From: Plotosus lineatus
Taxonomy: Eukaryota; Chordata; Actinopteri; Siluriformes; Plotosidae
Assembly: GCA_024760905.1 (NCBI GenBank)
Contig: CM045735.1
Span: 32,162,249-32,226,248, forward strand
Reading direction: 5' to 3'
DNA: 64,000 nt
The notes beneath the pieces are model-generated. The model was not told the DNA's origin, did no database searches, and was given only the letters and a program-made list of their open reading frames with translations. Within the stretch, counting starts at the first letter, position 1. Each line of letters opens with the position of its first letter. Positions 1 through 9,885 of the stretch are shown here, piece after piece. The translations under genes and the position numbers were made by a program.

Positions 1-151
1 TATCCCTATAATTGTATTTTTAATTCTAGATATTTAGAGAAAGTAAGACTGCTGCCTCACGACTCAAACTTCTCAGGTCTGATTCTGAGCTCAGGTTCTT
101 GTCCAGATTTGAATGTTATGACTGTGTTGGTGTGGATTTCCTCTGGGCTTT

Positions 152-503
152 CTTCTTTTTCCTTTTGGCCGTTGCTTTTCTCCAGGGGTCGCCACAGTGA
201 ATCTGTGATTCGCATGTTCAATTTGGCATAGGGTTTTACATCGGATGCCCTTCCTGACACAACCCTTTAGCAAGGGGCAGAAACACACTGACGGCTTTGC
301 AGCTACTCTTGTCGAAAGTCAGCAATGGTTCTTTTACATGAACCTCTCACCATAGACAGTCAGAGACATGGATGGCCTTTGATAACGCCGTTAGCTGCAT
401 GGGGGGGCGGGGGGCAGTGACAACCTTGTGGAGAGTGGGACTCGAACCCCCAACCTTAGGATCAGCATTCCAGCACCTTTTATCACCAGGCCACCACTGC
501 CCC
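152..503 (-). repeat. SINE-R, full-length copy (tRNA-like head, RTE tail)
   Basis: On the minus strand the element begins with a tRNA-like head: a GGGCAGTGGTGG start, a B-box-like GGGTTCGAGTCC, and text resembling a tRNA anticodon arm. A unique body follows, then a tail reading GGTTGTGTCAGGAAGGGCAT and ending GGCGACCCCTGG...GCCGAA. The tail matches the two ends of the RTE LINE in this window. Retroposons of this kind are transcribed by RNA polymerase III and copied by a partner LINE (known of the class). Many copies lie in the window, so boundaries come from comparison between them. Confidence 0.8.
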
Positions 504-1450
504 AGTTTTTCTGGGCTCTCTGGTCTACGTATACATCCCACAAGCATACTACTGTGGACTGGCAATGCTTAATGTATATCCGTAGATGAGTGTGCCTGCC
601 CAGGGTTCACCCTACCGTTTACCCAAAGTCGAGAAAGAGAAACTTCAGCTGACCCCCAAACTGAAGAAAAAGAAGTACTGATAATGGATAGACAGACGAT
701 TGGAAGTGAGCTTGATGAATACAGGATACAGCATTGTTCCCTACTGTTGCCTTTCAGTAAAACTCTCCAGCACAGCTCAAGTCAAGATTACACAGTAGCT
801 GTAAATGAACAAATAGTTAAATACATACAGTATAGTATACTAGCATTAAGTGGTCACACACGAACACTGACCACACTTTAAACTAGAAGAGCACCCATTA
901 AGTGCAAGGTTCAAATGTGACCCATCGCATCAAATCAGGAATGAAGTCGCATTTTGGACTATAGGAGTCGTGCACATCAAATAGAAACTTTTCTCCGACA
1001 TCGTAAAACATTGGTGAGAGCTCAAAACTAGCCTGTGAGACTTAGAATTTGATATGATGTGATTGGTCACAAATGGATTATTATATTCCGCATAGTTATA
1101 AGCAACTGTCTGCTAATGGGCCTTATGGGCATTTCATTTTGCCATACATTAAAACAGGATTTAAGATTTTTTTTTTTTTTTTTTTTTTGAACATGATCTC
1201 ACCTTCAAGATGTATTGATTTTTTTTTTAATTTATACCCCACACACTCGCTCTAGAAAAAGTCATCCAAATCTGTGCAAAACGTTTTGAGTTATCTTGCA
1301 CACAAACAGACAAACAAACTAAGTAATTTACTACATTAAAAACACATTACCTGTACCCAGAGATAATAAAATTGTAATGTAAAATTAAATGATGTGTTTA
1401 TTATATTAATGATAAAAGGGAACTGTTATATACTTTGAATTATATTTCAT
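504..1450. other. AT-rich stretch without recognisable gene
   Basis: No coding signature is seen. It holds a poly-T run near 1167-1188 and, at about 1255-1318, a segment ending in ACAGACAAACAAAC. That segment resembles the tail of a common fish retroposon; similar tails occur near 60700-60755. The open frames here are short and have no recognisable domain. Confidence 0.5.
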
Positions 1451-1451
1451 C

Positions 1452-1702
1452 AATACAATTTCTCAGCTGCTTAATACTAATTAGGGTTGCTGGAGCAGCT
1501 AGCGTCGGTCTCAGCCGACTCTAGGCAAGGTCGGGGTACACAGGTTTTTAAGAGCATTTGAAACTTTATTTACATTCATTCATTCATTCACGTTTTTTGA
1601 ACCGCTTAATACTATTTAGGGTCACGGGGAGCTGGCACCTATCTCAGCCGACTCTAGGCCAGGGCAGTACACAGGTTTTTAAGAGCATTTTAAACTTTAT
1701 TT
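1452..1702 (-). repeat. Tandemly duplicated SINE-M/L tail
   Basis: Two adjacent minus-strand copies of the L2-like SINE tail lie at about 1462-1575 and 1597-1702. Each contains CTAGAGTCGGCTGAGA and a shared flank reading CAGGTTTTTAAGAGCATTT. Because the non-SINE flank is copied too, this is a segmental tandem duplication of about 130 bp rather than two insertions. The (CATT)n run between the copies is the SINE tail repeat. Confidence 0.65.
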
Positions 1703-2137
1703 AAATATCAGCATCATTTCTTTATTATAGTTATTAAATCACAAGATTTTTCTCATCACTGATGTACTGATGACCCTCAACTCTATTTCATTTTCTTCTT
1801 TCCAGCTCACTGATCCTATCTAATTGCTATTCCCATCTCTTTCACCGGCCAGAAAGCTGTCACCTGAAAACAAATCCTGACAAATCAAAACTGATCTGTC
1901 CAGCTCCAAATCACTTCCAGATGCTGGGAGTTTTCCATTCTTACACAGTTTCATTATTTCTCTCGTGTATATTCCTGAGAAACGTATGCTTATAAAGTAT
2001 TAGAAGTTGAATTAAGCAGAATGAGAACCAGAAAAGATGGAAAATGTTGCTTAATTGTATACGACTTTCAGAAAGAAAAGATGTCACAGGGTTATATTAT
2101 TAAAAGAGGACTTTGCAGATGAGAATATGTACTTGAT
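1703..2137. other. Unremarkable AT-rich spacer
   Basis: No repeat family or exon signature is recognised between the duplicated SINE tail and the first RTE insertion. Confidence 0.4.
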
Positions 2138-2153
2138 ACACATGTTTATTTGC

Positions 2154-2959
2154 TTGGACTATGATGTTTGCAGATGACATTGTGATCTGTAGTGAGAGCA
2201 GAGAACAAGTGCAGGAAAATCTAGAGAGGTGGAGGTATGCCCTGGAAAGGAGAGGAATGAAGGTTAGCCTCAGAAAATCAGAATACATGTGTGTGAATGA
2301 GAAGGACCCAGGAGGAACGGTGATGTTACAGGGAGCAGAGATAACGAAGGTGGAGGATTTTAAGTACTTAGGCTCAACAATCCAGAGCAATGGAGAGTGT
2401 GGAAAAGAGGTGAAGAAGCGTGTGCAGGCAGGCTGGAATGGTTGGAGAAAAGTGTCCGGTGTGATGTGCGATAGGAGAGTGTCAGCAAGAATGAAGGGAA
2501 AAGTGTACAAGACGGTGGTGAGGCCAGCGATGTTGTATGGCTTAGAAACAGTGGCGCTGAGGAAAAGGCAGGAGGCAAAGCTGGAGGTAGCGGAGATGAA
2601 AATGTTGAGGTTCTCTCTGGGAGTAACGAGGATGGATAGGATCAGAAATGAGTATATCAGAGGGACAGCACATGTAAGATGTTTTGGAGACAAAGTCAGA
2701 GAGGCTAGATTGAGATGGTTTGGACATGTACAGAGGAGGGATAGTGAGTATATTGGCAGTACAATGCTGAGGTTGGAACTACCAGGCAGAAGGCCTCGAG
2801 GAAGACCAAAGAAGAGATTTATGGATGTGGTGAAGGAAGACATGAAGGTCGTTGGAGTCAGAAAAGAAGATGCAGAGGACAGGGTGAGATGGAGGCGGAT
2901 GATTTGCTGTGGCGACCCCTGAAGGGAAAAGCCGAAAGTAAAATAATAAGAAGAAGAAG
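2154..2959 (+). mobile_element. RTE-clade LINE, 5'-truncated insertion
   Basis: The insertion is flanked by a 16-bp target-site duplication, ACACATGTTTATTTGC, at 2138-2153 and 2960-2975. It carries only the 3' quarter of the element and ends with GGCGACCCCTGAAGGG, then a GAA-rich tail. Heavy 5' truncation with an intact 3' end is the usual product of target-primed reverse transcription. The sequence is closest to the copy at 39.9 kb, including shared differences such as AGTAAAA near the tail. Confidence 0.9.
2161..2925 (+). pseudogene. RTE reverse transcriptase, C-terminal part (5'-truncated)
   Basis: This is an open frame of about 253 residues coding for the end of the RTE polyprotein. It starts within the RT active-site motif: FADD is at residues 3-6, followed by IVICSES. 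It continues through the thumb-like region (YLGSTIQSNGECGKEV), a block reading MLYGLETVALRKRQE, and the conserved C-terminus WFGHVQRRDSEYIG...RPRGRPKKRFMD ending ICCGDP. The endonuclease and RT motifs 0-B are absent through truncation. The frame has no stop, so the copy is fairly young, but it cannot encode an active enzyme. The first ATG is internal to the original gene and is not a real start. Confidence 0.88.
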
Positions 2960-3091
2960 ACACATGTTTATTTGCCGGAAACTATTTAAAAAATCTTTTA
3001 TTTATTCTTTTCACATAATTTCCCAACCTTTCTGTTACCTTTCATTACCTATCCATAATAATAACAACAATGAAAATGATGACGACGATGA

Positions 3092-3092
3092 C

Positions 3093-3149
<57 letters not shown>
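3092..3149. repeat. (ATT)n microsatellite
   Basis: About 19 uninterrupted TTA units follow a GAT/GAC-rich lead-in. Confidence 0.95.
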
Positions 3150-3150
<1 letters not shown>

Positions 3151-3235
3151 CCATATGGCAGGTTTTCATTTAAAAAAGTTTAAAAGTGTTTATACCTTCA
3201 TAAATACAAGTAACGCACACTGATTAATTTACAAC

Positions 3236-3375
3236 CATCAGCCATAACATTAAAAACATTTCAATCAATGACAGCTGAATCGATTAGCTCTGATTATCCT
3301 ATGAAGTGACACGTTCCAGGGAGGGGAATGTATTAGGAAGATCTGGAGTGTAGAGGAACGTATTAGGATGATAAC
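3236..3375 (+). repeat. Possible fragment of a widespread fish repeat
   Basis: The start, CCATCAGCCATAACATT, resembles the terminal sequence of an abundant fish interspersed repeat known to me from memory. The rest is diverged. The class is not assigned. Confidence 0.35.
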
Positions 3376-3500
3376 TTCAAAACAGCAGGTATTCTGGGAT
3401 TTCAGGTATGCAGTTGTAAGCCGGTGATTACACTAGAGGTGCAAGAGAAAAGTGACTTGAAGGAATTTTTTTTCCCTTATGTTTTTTATGTTAAATGTTT

Positions 3501-3680
3501 GGCCCGGGGATAGAGTGCTGGATTACTGATCCAAAGATTGGGTGTTCAAAAAGACAATTTGGTTGCCTTCAGCGTGTTTCTGCCCCACATTGGTCCCTCA
3601 GCCAGGGTCAACTGAGATGGGTGCCAGCTTCCCCATGACTCTAATTAGGATGAAGTGGTTCAGAAAATGAATCAATGAAT
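3501..3680 (+). repeat. SINE-L, internally deleted
   Basis: The head (GATAGAGTGCTGGATTACTG, then GGTTGGGTGTTC-like text) is joined to the L2-like tail (GCCAGCTTCCCC, AATTAGGATGAAGTGG). The tail ends in (GAAT)n. The middle of the unit is missing. Confidence 0.7.
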
Positions 3681-4195
3681 CTTTGGTGCCCCCACATGCA
3701 AGCAAATATTTTGCTGCAAATCGCATGGCAATTTCTGACTAAATTGCGATTCAAGGAAGTTGTGATTGGTTTGCAGAACTTTTTTTTTTTTTTTTTTAAT
3801 CAGTCGCTCTTTGCTTGCTTTTTGTTTCTCAAACCATCTTGGTTTTATTTTTGCATTATTCATGTGAACAAATTAAATACGAATAAAAAACAAATTATGA
3901 TAAAATACACAGAATATGGTGGAAGCCAGTTTTAAAGATTCCACATGGAAGTCTCCAACTCATTACTTTTCCTTGTGAATGAAAACCGAATAATATGCAA
4001 GCAACACAACAACCCTCCAAACTTGTCATGACATGTGATGTTTGAGAAGAGTTCTAGACAATTCGGTGTCAGCTACGTTTTGCGGCATTCAAGGAAATTT
4101 CAAACATGTTTGAAATTTTTTGGTATGAGCTCATAAAACAGATGACCAAAATGCAATGACGTGAATGCTGAGTGGCAAGTTTGAGAATAAAAAGT
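3681..4195 (+). repeat. Unclassified interspersed repeat X, copy 1
   Basis: This stretch aligns by eye with 54440-54975. Shared blocks in the same order include a GCAA/TGCGATT-rich part, a poly-T run before a TTTGCTT...TTATTT block, ATGATAAAATA/ATGACAAAATA, AATATGG(T)GG, CTTTTCCTTGTGAA/GTTTCCTTGTGAA, AAATTTCAAAC and GACCAAAATGC/GACCAAAATACG. Identity is modest, so both copies are old. No intact frame is present and no class is assigned. Confidence 0.55.
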
Positions 4196-5573
4196 GGCAG
4201 CCGCAAATTACCATTCACATCAGATGCTTTTCTATCGCACCTCAAGAGTGATCCCTCATGAAGAACCTACCAAAATTGGTCGAAGGAACCAGTAAACTCA
4301 AAAGAGTGTCATGGACGTCCAGAGTTCACTGATGAACGTTGGGAACAAAGACTAGTACATCTTGATCTGATCCCATAGAAGAGCTATTTCACCACAAATA
4401 GCTGAAGCTTTTAACCCTGGCTGTGACCGTATGGCATCAGAACAACAGTGCATTGCAGCTTCCTATGTATGGAGCTGCCCAGACATAGACCAGGCAGGTG
4501 GCAATACCACTATGGCTGATCTTGTACTTATTTAAAAGATGCTTTAAATGTGTGCTGATAACTGTCTGTGGATGAGTCAGATTTTTGTGACAATGAAGAG
4601 CTACAGAGGTGGACAGAATTTGGCAGCAGGACCATCATTCCTTATTCTGAAACATCATTTGGAAATAAAGAGAATGAAAGGGAAGCAAAAGAGATGAAAG
4701 GGAAAGGTGGATTACTTTATTAATGCAGGACATAAGGAGGAGCAGGAGAAAAACATGACTTGATATAGCTGCAAAATCTGCCTGCAGTTCATAGGATATT
4801 AACATTTATTAAGCCTGGAGCTTATCGTATATTCTCCATCTACAACATGTTCACTGCTTAAAGCATAAGGTTCAAATGTTAATAAGAAGTGATGGAAATG
4901 GTCAGCCAGAGAGATCATAAAAATCTCAGGCTCACAACAAGGCCAAAAGTAGGTGGATACTTGACCATTACACTAATTGGTGTCTTTTCTAAAACCATTT
5001 ACATCAACACAGAATTGATTCTCTGTTCACTATTATAAAATCCTTAAATTTTTTTGGGAAGATTTCTATGAGCTCTTGGAATAAAGATGTTCAGATTTTA
5101 GAGTTTAACCCTGTTACAAATTTATCAGGGTATTAGTGAAGTCAGGCCAAACAAGAAATCTCGGTATGCAGTCAGCATACTCAATCATGTCAGAACACTT
5201 GAGCTCCTGTATATCAACCTTAAAAAAGCATGTCTTTATGGCCTGTGCTTCGTGCACATAAGTGTTGTGATGCTTGGAATTTTAATCCTTGTTAAAAGTA
5301 ATTTTAATGATACAGCATACAGACATTCAAATAACCGAATGTTTACAACCTTGTGGCAGCAGTTTGAGGAAGCCCCACATATGGTATGGTTGTTGGCCGG
5401 GCGTCCACATACATTTGGCCACAGAGTGAATGTCAAGAATGAATACTTAATTCTAATGAACAGATTGCCACTGTATGTATAAATGGTATGTTTTTCTTTT
5501 TCTTTTTTGTTTAAATGTGTACAGTTATATTTTATTCTATGCTATAGCTGTTGGTGCTTCATTACAGTGCTTA
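4196..5573. other. Old repeat debris, no gene seen
   Basis: The stretch has diffuse similarity to fish repeats (for example around 4240-4500 and 5010-5220), but I could not define ends or coding content. The open frames are short and have no domain. Confidence 0.4.
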
Positions 5574-6116
5574 TACAGTGGAAGCATGGTGGTCGAACAT
5601 CACTTTAGTCTATCAAATCGGAGTTCAAGAAAAAAATATGAAAAAAATATGCCTTGGTGTTCGAACAAATGGTCAGAGTTTGAACGGAGCAGAGCCGGGT
5701 GTGTTGAACGCTGCTCAGTGTAAGGTACTTTGAACAGCCATTAAGAGAAAGTCTTGAACTACGTAATGTGTTAATTCATTACATTACGGCGACTTCAACC
5801 CTTAACCCCGGGTTCTAAGAAAATTCAGTAATTCTACTGGAAAGGAAAAGAGAAAAGTTGTGATAATGTGAAGAATCATTTGCAATCAAGAGACAGATTA
5901 GGAAAAAACCGCCACACCCCCTCAAAGCAATAACCCGTCCCCCATCTCTCCCTCCCATCCATCCACATACGCTGAATATACTGTATATACTGTAAACAAA
6001 TACAGTACATAATTAGGTTAATTATTATGTATTATTTTGTTTTGCTCTTTTGTACATTAATGTATGTGTTTCATATTAATATGTTTCATAAATACACCTC
6101 ATTTTCAGTTCATATA

Positions 6117-7703
6117 CAGTGGAAGCTCAGAATCCGAACGCTCTAGACTCCAAACAAATCAGAATCCGAAAAAAAAAAATATATATATATATATATGAGT
6201 TCTTCCGTCCGGGAAGCTGAACAAAAACCGGAAGTCAACTGGAGAAATGCGAGAGAAAAACTAGACCGAGAGGGAGGAAACGTGCTGGACTTCCGGAAGT
6301 TTTTGATACTATGTATGTTCTGGGGAAGTCTGAAGTTGTTGATACAGTACTATGTACATATCACAAGCACTAAAGTTAAAGCTAGCGCTATAACACTAAA
6401 GCTATCTAATCACTCATGCCATATACCATCACTCATGCCATATACATGCAATATGATTTAGAGTACAGAACAGAAAACCCACAGACCGACTTATAGGCAT
6501 AACCTCCTAAACGAAGCTGAAGAGGATGTATGTATGTATTTAAGCTAAGCTAAAGCACTAAAGCTACGCTACAGTGCTAAAGTGCTAGCAGCGCTGTGAA
6601 CACCTTTAACAATGAGGGCATTTCTGTAACGTTTTGAAGTAAGGCTGAAACAAGCCACGTTAGAAATGTTCCTCAAGAAAAGAGGAACATCCTGAAGAAG
6701 AGTCATCCACAAAGTGAGTAGCAAGAGAAAAAAAACACCTTTGGCTGATTTACCTGAAGCTATTATGGAAGGGAATCCGTTTCTTCTCTTCCTCTTCAAC
6801 ATTTACATATGCCAACTACTCCCCACCACAAAGGTTAAAATTCTTATCTTTATATGCTTTAACTTTTCTGTGGTTTTAATTTTAGTGTGTTATGGTTTCT
6901 CTCTCTAAAAAGTGTTGCATGTTAAAATGCGCTTTGGAGAGGGGTGTGGCTCTCACACGCCGGTTGAGTGCAAAAGACAAATACAATTCCAGTTAATCAC
7001 AGGCTATAAAGACTAGCAGCACCCTTCCTGGTGATAGAAGACTGTCCGTATCTAGCGCTCAGCTCCACCAGTTCCTGCTTTAGTTTGATTTCCGTGTTTC
7101 TCCGTATCTTTATTACAGTGACTATGATTCCCCAGTTTCATCTATGAATATGGTTGCGCTTTATTGTTAACAGGGAAGGCACTAGAGCATGGGCACTAGA
7201 GCACGGGCACTAGAGCATTAGAAACACGGAAATCAAACTAAAGCGGGAACTGTTGGAGCACAGAGATGAGTGCCAGATAGAGACAGTCTTCTAGCACCAG
7301 GAAGGGTGCTGCTAGTCTTTATAGCTCATAATTAAATGGAATTAGGTGTGTGTGTTTAGCACTCCACTGGCATGTGAGAGCCACACCTCCTCCAACGCAC
7401 ATTTCAATGCACAACTCTTTTGAGAGCGACCATAACACACTAAAATTAAAATCACAGAAAAGTTAAAGAGTCTCTCACAACACAAACCATAACATAGTGT
7501 ACTGTATTCAATATTTTTTTCACTTAATTTACGGGTCTATGGTAGGAGTTACAGTACCGTTAACTTCTGTTCAAAAGACGATGGAATGAATTAGGACCAT
7601 TTATATTATTTGTAATGGGAAAAACAGATTGGGAATCCGAGCAAATCGGAATCCGAACAGCCGTCTGGAACGGATTAAGTTACAGAGTACCGAGGCTCCA
7701 CTG
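6117..7703. mobile_element. Inner Tigger/pogo-like element with large internal hairpin
   Basis: The left end is CAGTGGAAGCTCAGAATCCG and the right end reads inward CAGTGGAGCCTCGGTA. TA lies at 6115-6116 and 7704-7705. It is nested in the outer element. It contains (TA)n at 6178-6196 and short open frames, including a basic segment MSSKRKKTPLADLPEAI near 6714, which could be a transposase remnant but is not proof of one. A 244-bp segment is repeated in inverted orientation (described separately). Confidence 0.78.
6857..7468. repeat. Long inverted repeat (hairpin) inside the inner Tigger-like element
   Basis: The left arm 6857-7100 pairs with the right arm 7221-7468. The arm ends read CTTTAACTTTTCTGTGG and, on the complementary side, CCACAGAAAAGTTAAAG-like text. 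Matching blocks such as GAAGGGTGCTGCTAGTCTTTA occur in both arms with a few mismatches. The 120-bp loop holds three tandem units of GGGCACTAGAGCA. A transcript through it would fold into a stem of more than 200 bp. Confidence 0.82.
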
Positions 7704-7857
7704 TACAACTGTATTGACGGAAGTAGACGTTCATCTGAGTGCATTAATCGAGTTTAAACTATTTATTCTGAGAAATATTGTTTCACTCTTCAAACAAATC
7801 GGTAATCAACCACATTTTTGGAACAAATTGTGTTCAACCACCAAAGTTCCACTGTAT

Positions 7858-8079
7858 CTTCTGATTTTCCTTTTCGCTGTTTCCATTTTCCTCAGGGGTC
7901 ACCACAGCAAATCATCGCATGTTTGATTTGGCATAGAGCTTTACATCAGATGCCCTTCCTGACAAAACCCTTTAGCAAGGGACAAACACGCTGACGGCAC
8001 TGTCCCCCCAGTGCAGCTAACTGGGTTATCAAAGGCCAGCCATGTCTCTCACTGTCTGTGGTATGAGGCATGTAAAAGA
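7858..8079 (-). repeat. SINE-R insertion with 5' inversion
   Basis: It is flanked by an 18-bp duplication ACCAAAGTTCCACTGTAT at 7840-7857 and 8080-8097. The part at 7858-7997 is the SINE-R tail on the minus strand. The part at 7998-8079 is a head-proximal SINE-R segment (GTGCAGCTAACTGGGTTATC ... GTAAAAGAACC) on the plus strand. A 3' end intact in one orientation with the 5' part flipped inside one duplication is the hallmark of twin-primed reverse transcription. Confidence 0.82.
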
Positions 8080-8099
8080 ACCAAAGTTCCACTGTATAA

Positions 8100-8653
8100 C
8101 ATTTGGAATATTCTCACTGACCAAAATCATGTTTCATGTGTTGAATTTCTAATGCTGGTTGTGAAAAAAAATAAACATAATAATAATTCTAAAAAAATAG
8201 AGTACAGTAATTTTAAAAACAAAACAAAGCAAATGAAAACAACTTTACTGGCAAATGGCAAGTTTACAAAACAGTTTAATCCAGAACCTTTAAATTAAAA
8301 TGATAATAAATAAATAAATAAACAAACAAACGTGACAGTCAATACAGATGATATAAGTGTTTAAATGTGAGTAAATCATATGATGGAAGAGTACTATGCA
8401 TAAAGCTTCCAGTAATGTTGACACTAATTGTAGGTGAAATTAAAACACAAAATTTACCACTTTAGACTATTGCTATGTGCAGCGTTTCAACTACATATTT
8501 AACTGATTTAATGTGATGCTGATTTTTATCTTGTAAGTTTTGTGTTGAATTGTATGCATATAAAATAAATTATGCAAACGGATAAAGCTTAGAATTTCTG
8601 TGGAAAGTTTTTATTATTCTAACTATTTTTTGTTACTCCAAAATCCATGTATG

Positions 8654-8654
<1 letters not shown>
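8100..8654. other. AT-rich spacer
   Basis: It holds A-rich runs and an AAAT/AAAC tract near 8308-8330. No gene or repeat family is recognised. Confidence 0.4.

Positions 8655-8733
<79 letters not shown>
8655..8733. repeat. (AT)n microsatellite
   Basis: About 39 AT units abut the left side of the hammerhead-bearing inverted repeat. Confidence 0.97.
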
Positions 8734-8736
<3 letters not shown>

Positions 8737-8843
8737 GATTTTCTGAGTAGATCCTTCCGTAGGAGAGTGCTCAATACTTTTTGGTAGAGCAAATAAACAA
8801 AAATAAAAGGACAGGACAAAGACTTTCTATTGAAACTCCATTT

Positions 8844-8898
8844 ATCACTACAGATCTGTTTCGAGGGGTGGTGAAACCATCCTCTCTCTTCAGGTGAT
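8844..8898 (-). ncRNA. Hammerhead ribozyme, minus-strand copy
   Basis: This is the exact mirror of the plus-strand motif at 8960-9014 within the inverted repeat. On the minus strand it has core CUGAAGA, an imperfect stem II, GAAA, the self-complementary stem III CAGAUCUG, a GUA cleavage triplet and stem I AUCAC/GUGAU. Predicted cleavage is immediately after the GUA, at about 8849/8848. Confidence 0.8.
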
Positions 8899-8959
8899 TA
8901 TAGAAGAATTATTATATTATATTAGATAAGTAAGATATATAAGATTATATTCTTCTATA

Positions 8960-9014
8960 ATCACCTGAAGAGAGAGGATGGTTTCACCACCCCTCGAAAC
9001 AGATCTGTAGTGAT
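8960..9014 (+). ncRNA. Hammerhead ribozyme, plus-strand copy
   Basis: Order and pairings by position: stem I 8960-8964 (AUCAC) pairs with 9010-9014 (GUGAU). Core CUGAAGA is 8965-8971. Stem II 8972-8981/8987-8995 has one A-C mismatch and one bulge, closed by UUUCA. GAAA is 8996-8999. Stem III CAGAUCUG is 9000-9007. A8999 pairs with U9008, and the cleavage triplet is GUA 9007-9009. All core residues known to be needed for hammerhead self-cleavage are present. Stem III has no loop, so activity would be expected as a dimer. Confidence 0.85.
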
Positions 9015-9058
9015 AAATGGAGTTTCAATAGAAAGTCTTTGTCCTGTCCTTTTATTTT

Positions 9059-9062
<4 letters not shown>

Positions 9063-9118
<56 letters not shown>
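9063..9118. repeat. (TA)n microsatellite
   Basis: About 28 TA units abut the right side of the hammerhead-bearing inverted repeat. Confidence 0.97.
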
Positions 9119-9120
<2 letters not shown>

Positions 9121-9306
9121 TTTGTAAATATAATAAAACTGATTAACTAATTGACCAATGCAGGCACAGTTATTATAAAGCTCTCCACAGGTTAATTATG
9201 TGATTTTTTTTTCCCCCACTTCGGTACTTGTGCTTAAAGAAAAGAAAAAAGTGGTGAAGGGAAAAAATCTCCTCATGAAAGGAACAGAAAATCTCTCTTT
9301 TTTCTC

Positions 9307-9310
<4 letters not shown>

Positions 9311-9361
<51 letters not shown>
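9311..9361. repeat. (TG)n microsatellite
   Basis: An uninterrupted array of about 25 units. It lies inside a spurious 153-codon frame. Confidence 0.97.
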
Positions 9362-9363
<2 letters not shown>

Positions 9364-9514
9364 AAAAAAACAAGAGAGGGATAATTGGCCATTACAGCGA
9401 TGGACAGCATGTCATTACCTTTTCATTATCAGGCTTTCTACCATCCCCTCCTCACGGAATGAGATCCAAATACCATTAGTATTATGCAGAACTACCCCCC
9501 ACGAACATCCCTCC

Positions 9515-9515
<1 letters not shown>

Positions 9516-9549
<34 letters not shown>

Positions 9550-9575
9550 GCACACACACACACACACACACACAC
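9516..9575. repeat. (CA)n microsatellite, interrupted
   Basis: A CA array with one TATG interruption near 9546-9550. Confidence 0.95.
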
Positions 9576-9673
9576 TCCGACAGTATAGAGTGAATCTCAC
9601 CGGAGGGAATCACAGAAAGGAACAGCCAAATGACACACATTTAAAAATTACAATGATCTAAAGATGATAAAGA

Positions 9674-9809
<136 letters not shown>

Positions 9810-9885
9810 GCTATCTGTATAATACAAAAAAAAATCTCATCTTCATGAATACTCAGGTCTAAACTTAATGTTTGAGTTACTCGTT

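Larger units (their letters stand above)
5576..7854. mobile_element. Outer Tigger/pogo-like non-autonomous DNA transposon
   Basis: The terminal inverted repeats are CAGTGGAAGCATGGTGGTCG at the left and, read inward on the minus strand, CAGTGGAACTTTGGTGGTTG at the right. They are flanked by TA at 5574-5575 and 7855-7856. CAGT ends and TA duplication are typical of the pogo/Tigger branch of Tc1/mariner. No transposase remains. The inner element 6117-7703 is inserted into it, leaving about 690 bp of the outer element itself. Confidence 0.8.
8734..9061. mobile_element. Penelope-like element terminal repeats, head-to-head, with hammerhead ribozymes
   Basis: Arms 8797-8909 and 8949-9061 appear as perfect 113-bp inverted repeats around a 39-bp AT-rich spacer. 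An unpaired extension at 8734-8796 belongs to the left arm only. The whole unit sits between two long TA arrays. Each arm holds a hammerhead ribozyme with a palindromic stem III, a form reported in the pseudo-LTRs of Penelope-like retroelements (established knowledge). No reverse transcriptase or GIY-YIG frame is present, so this is a fragment. Retrozymes and satellite DNA are the alternatives. Confidence 0.72.

Noticed and set aside
2100..2963. 287-codon minus-strand frame opposite the RTE, with similar ones at 15674-16396, 22790-23446 and 33880-34647
   Set aside because: They are antisense shadows of the RTE reverse transcriptase. The Ser/Leu-rich composition is the complement of a purine-rich sense strand.
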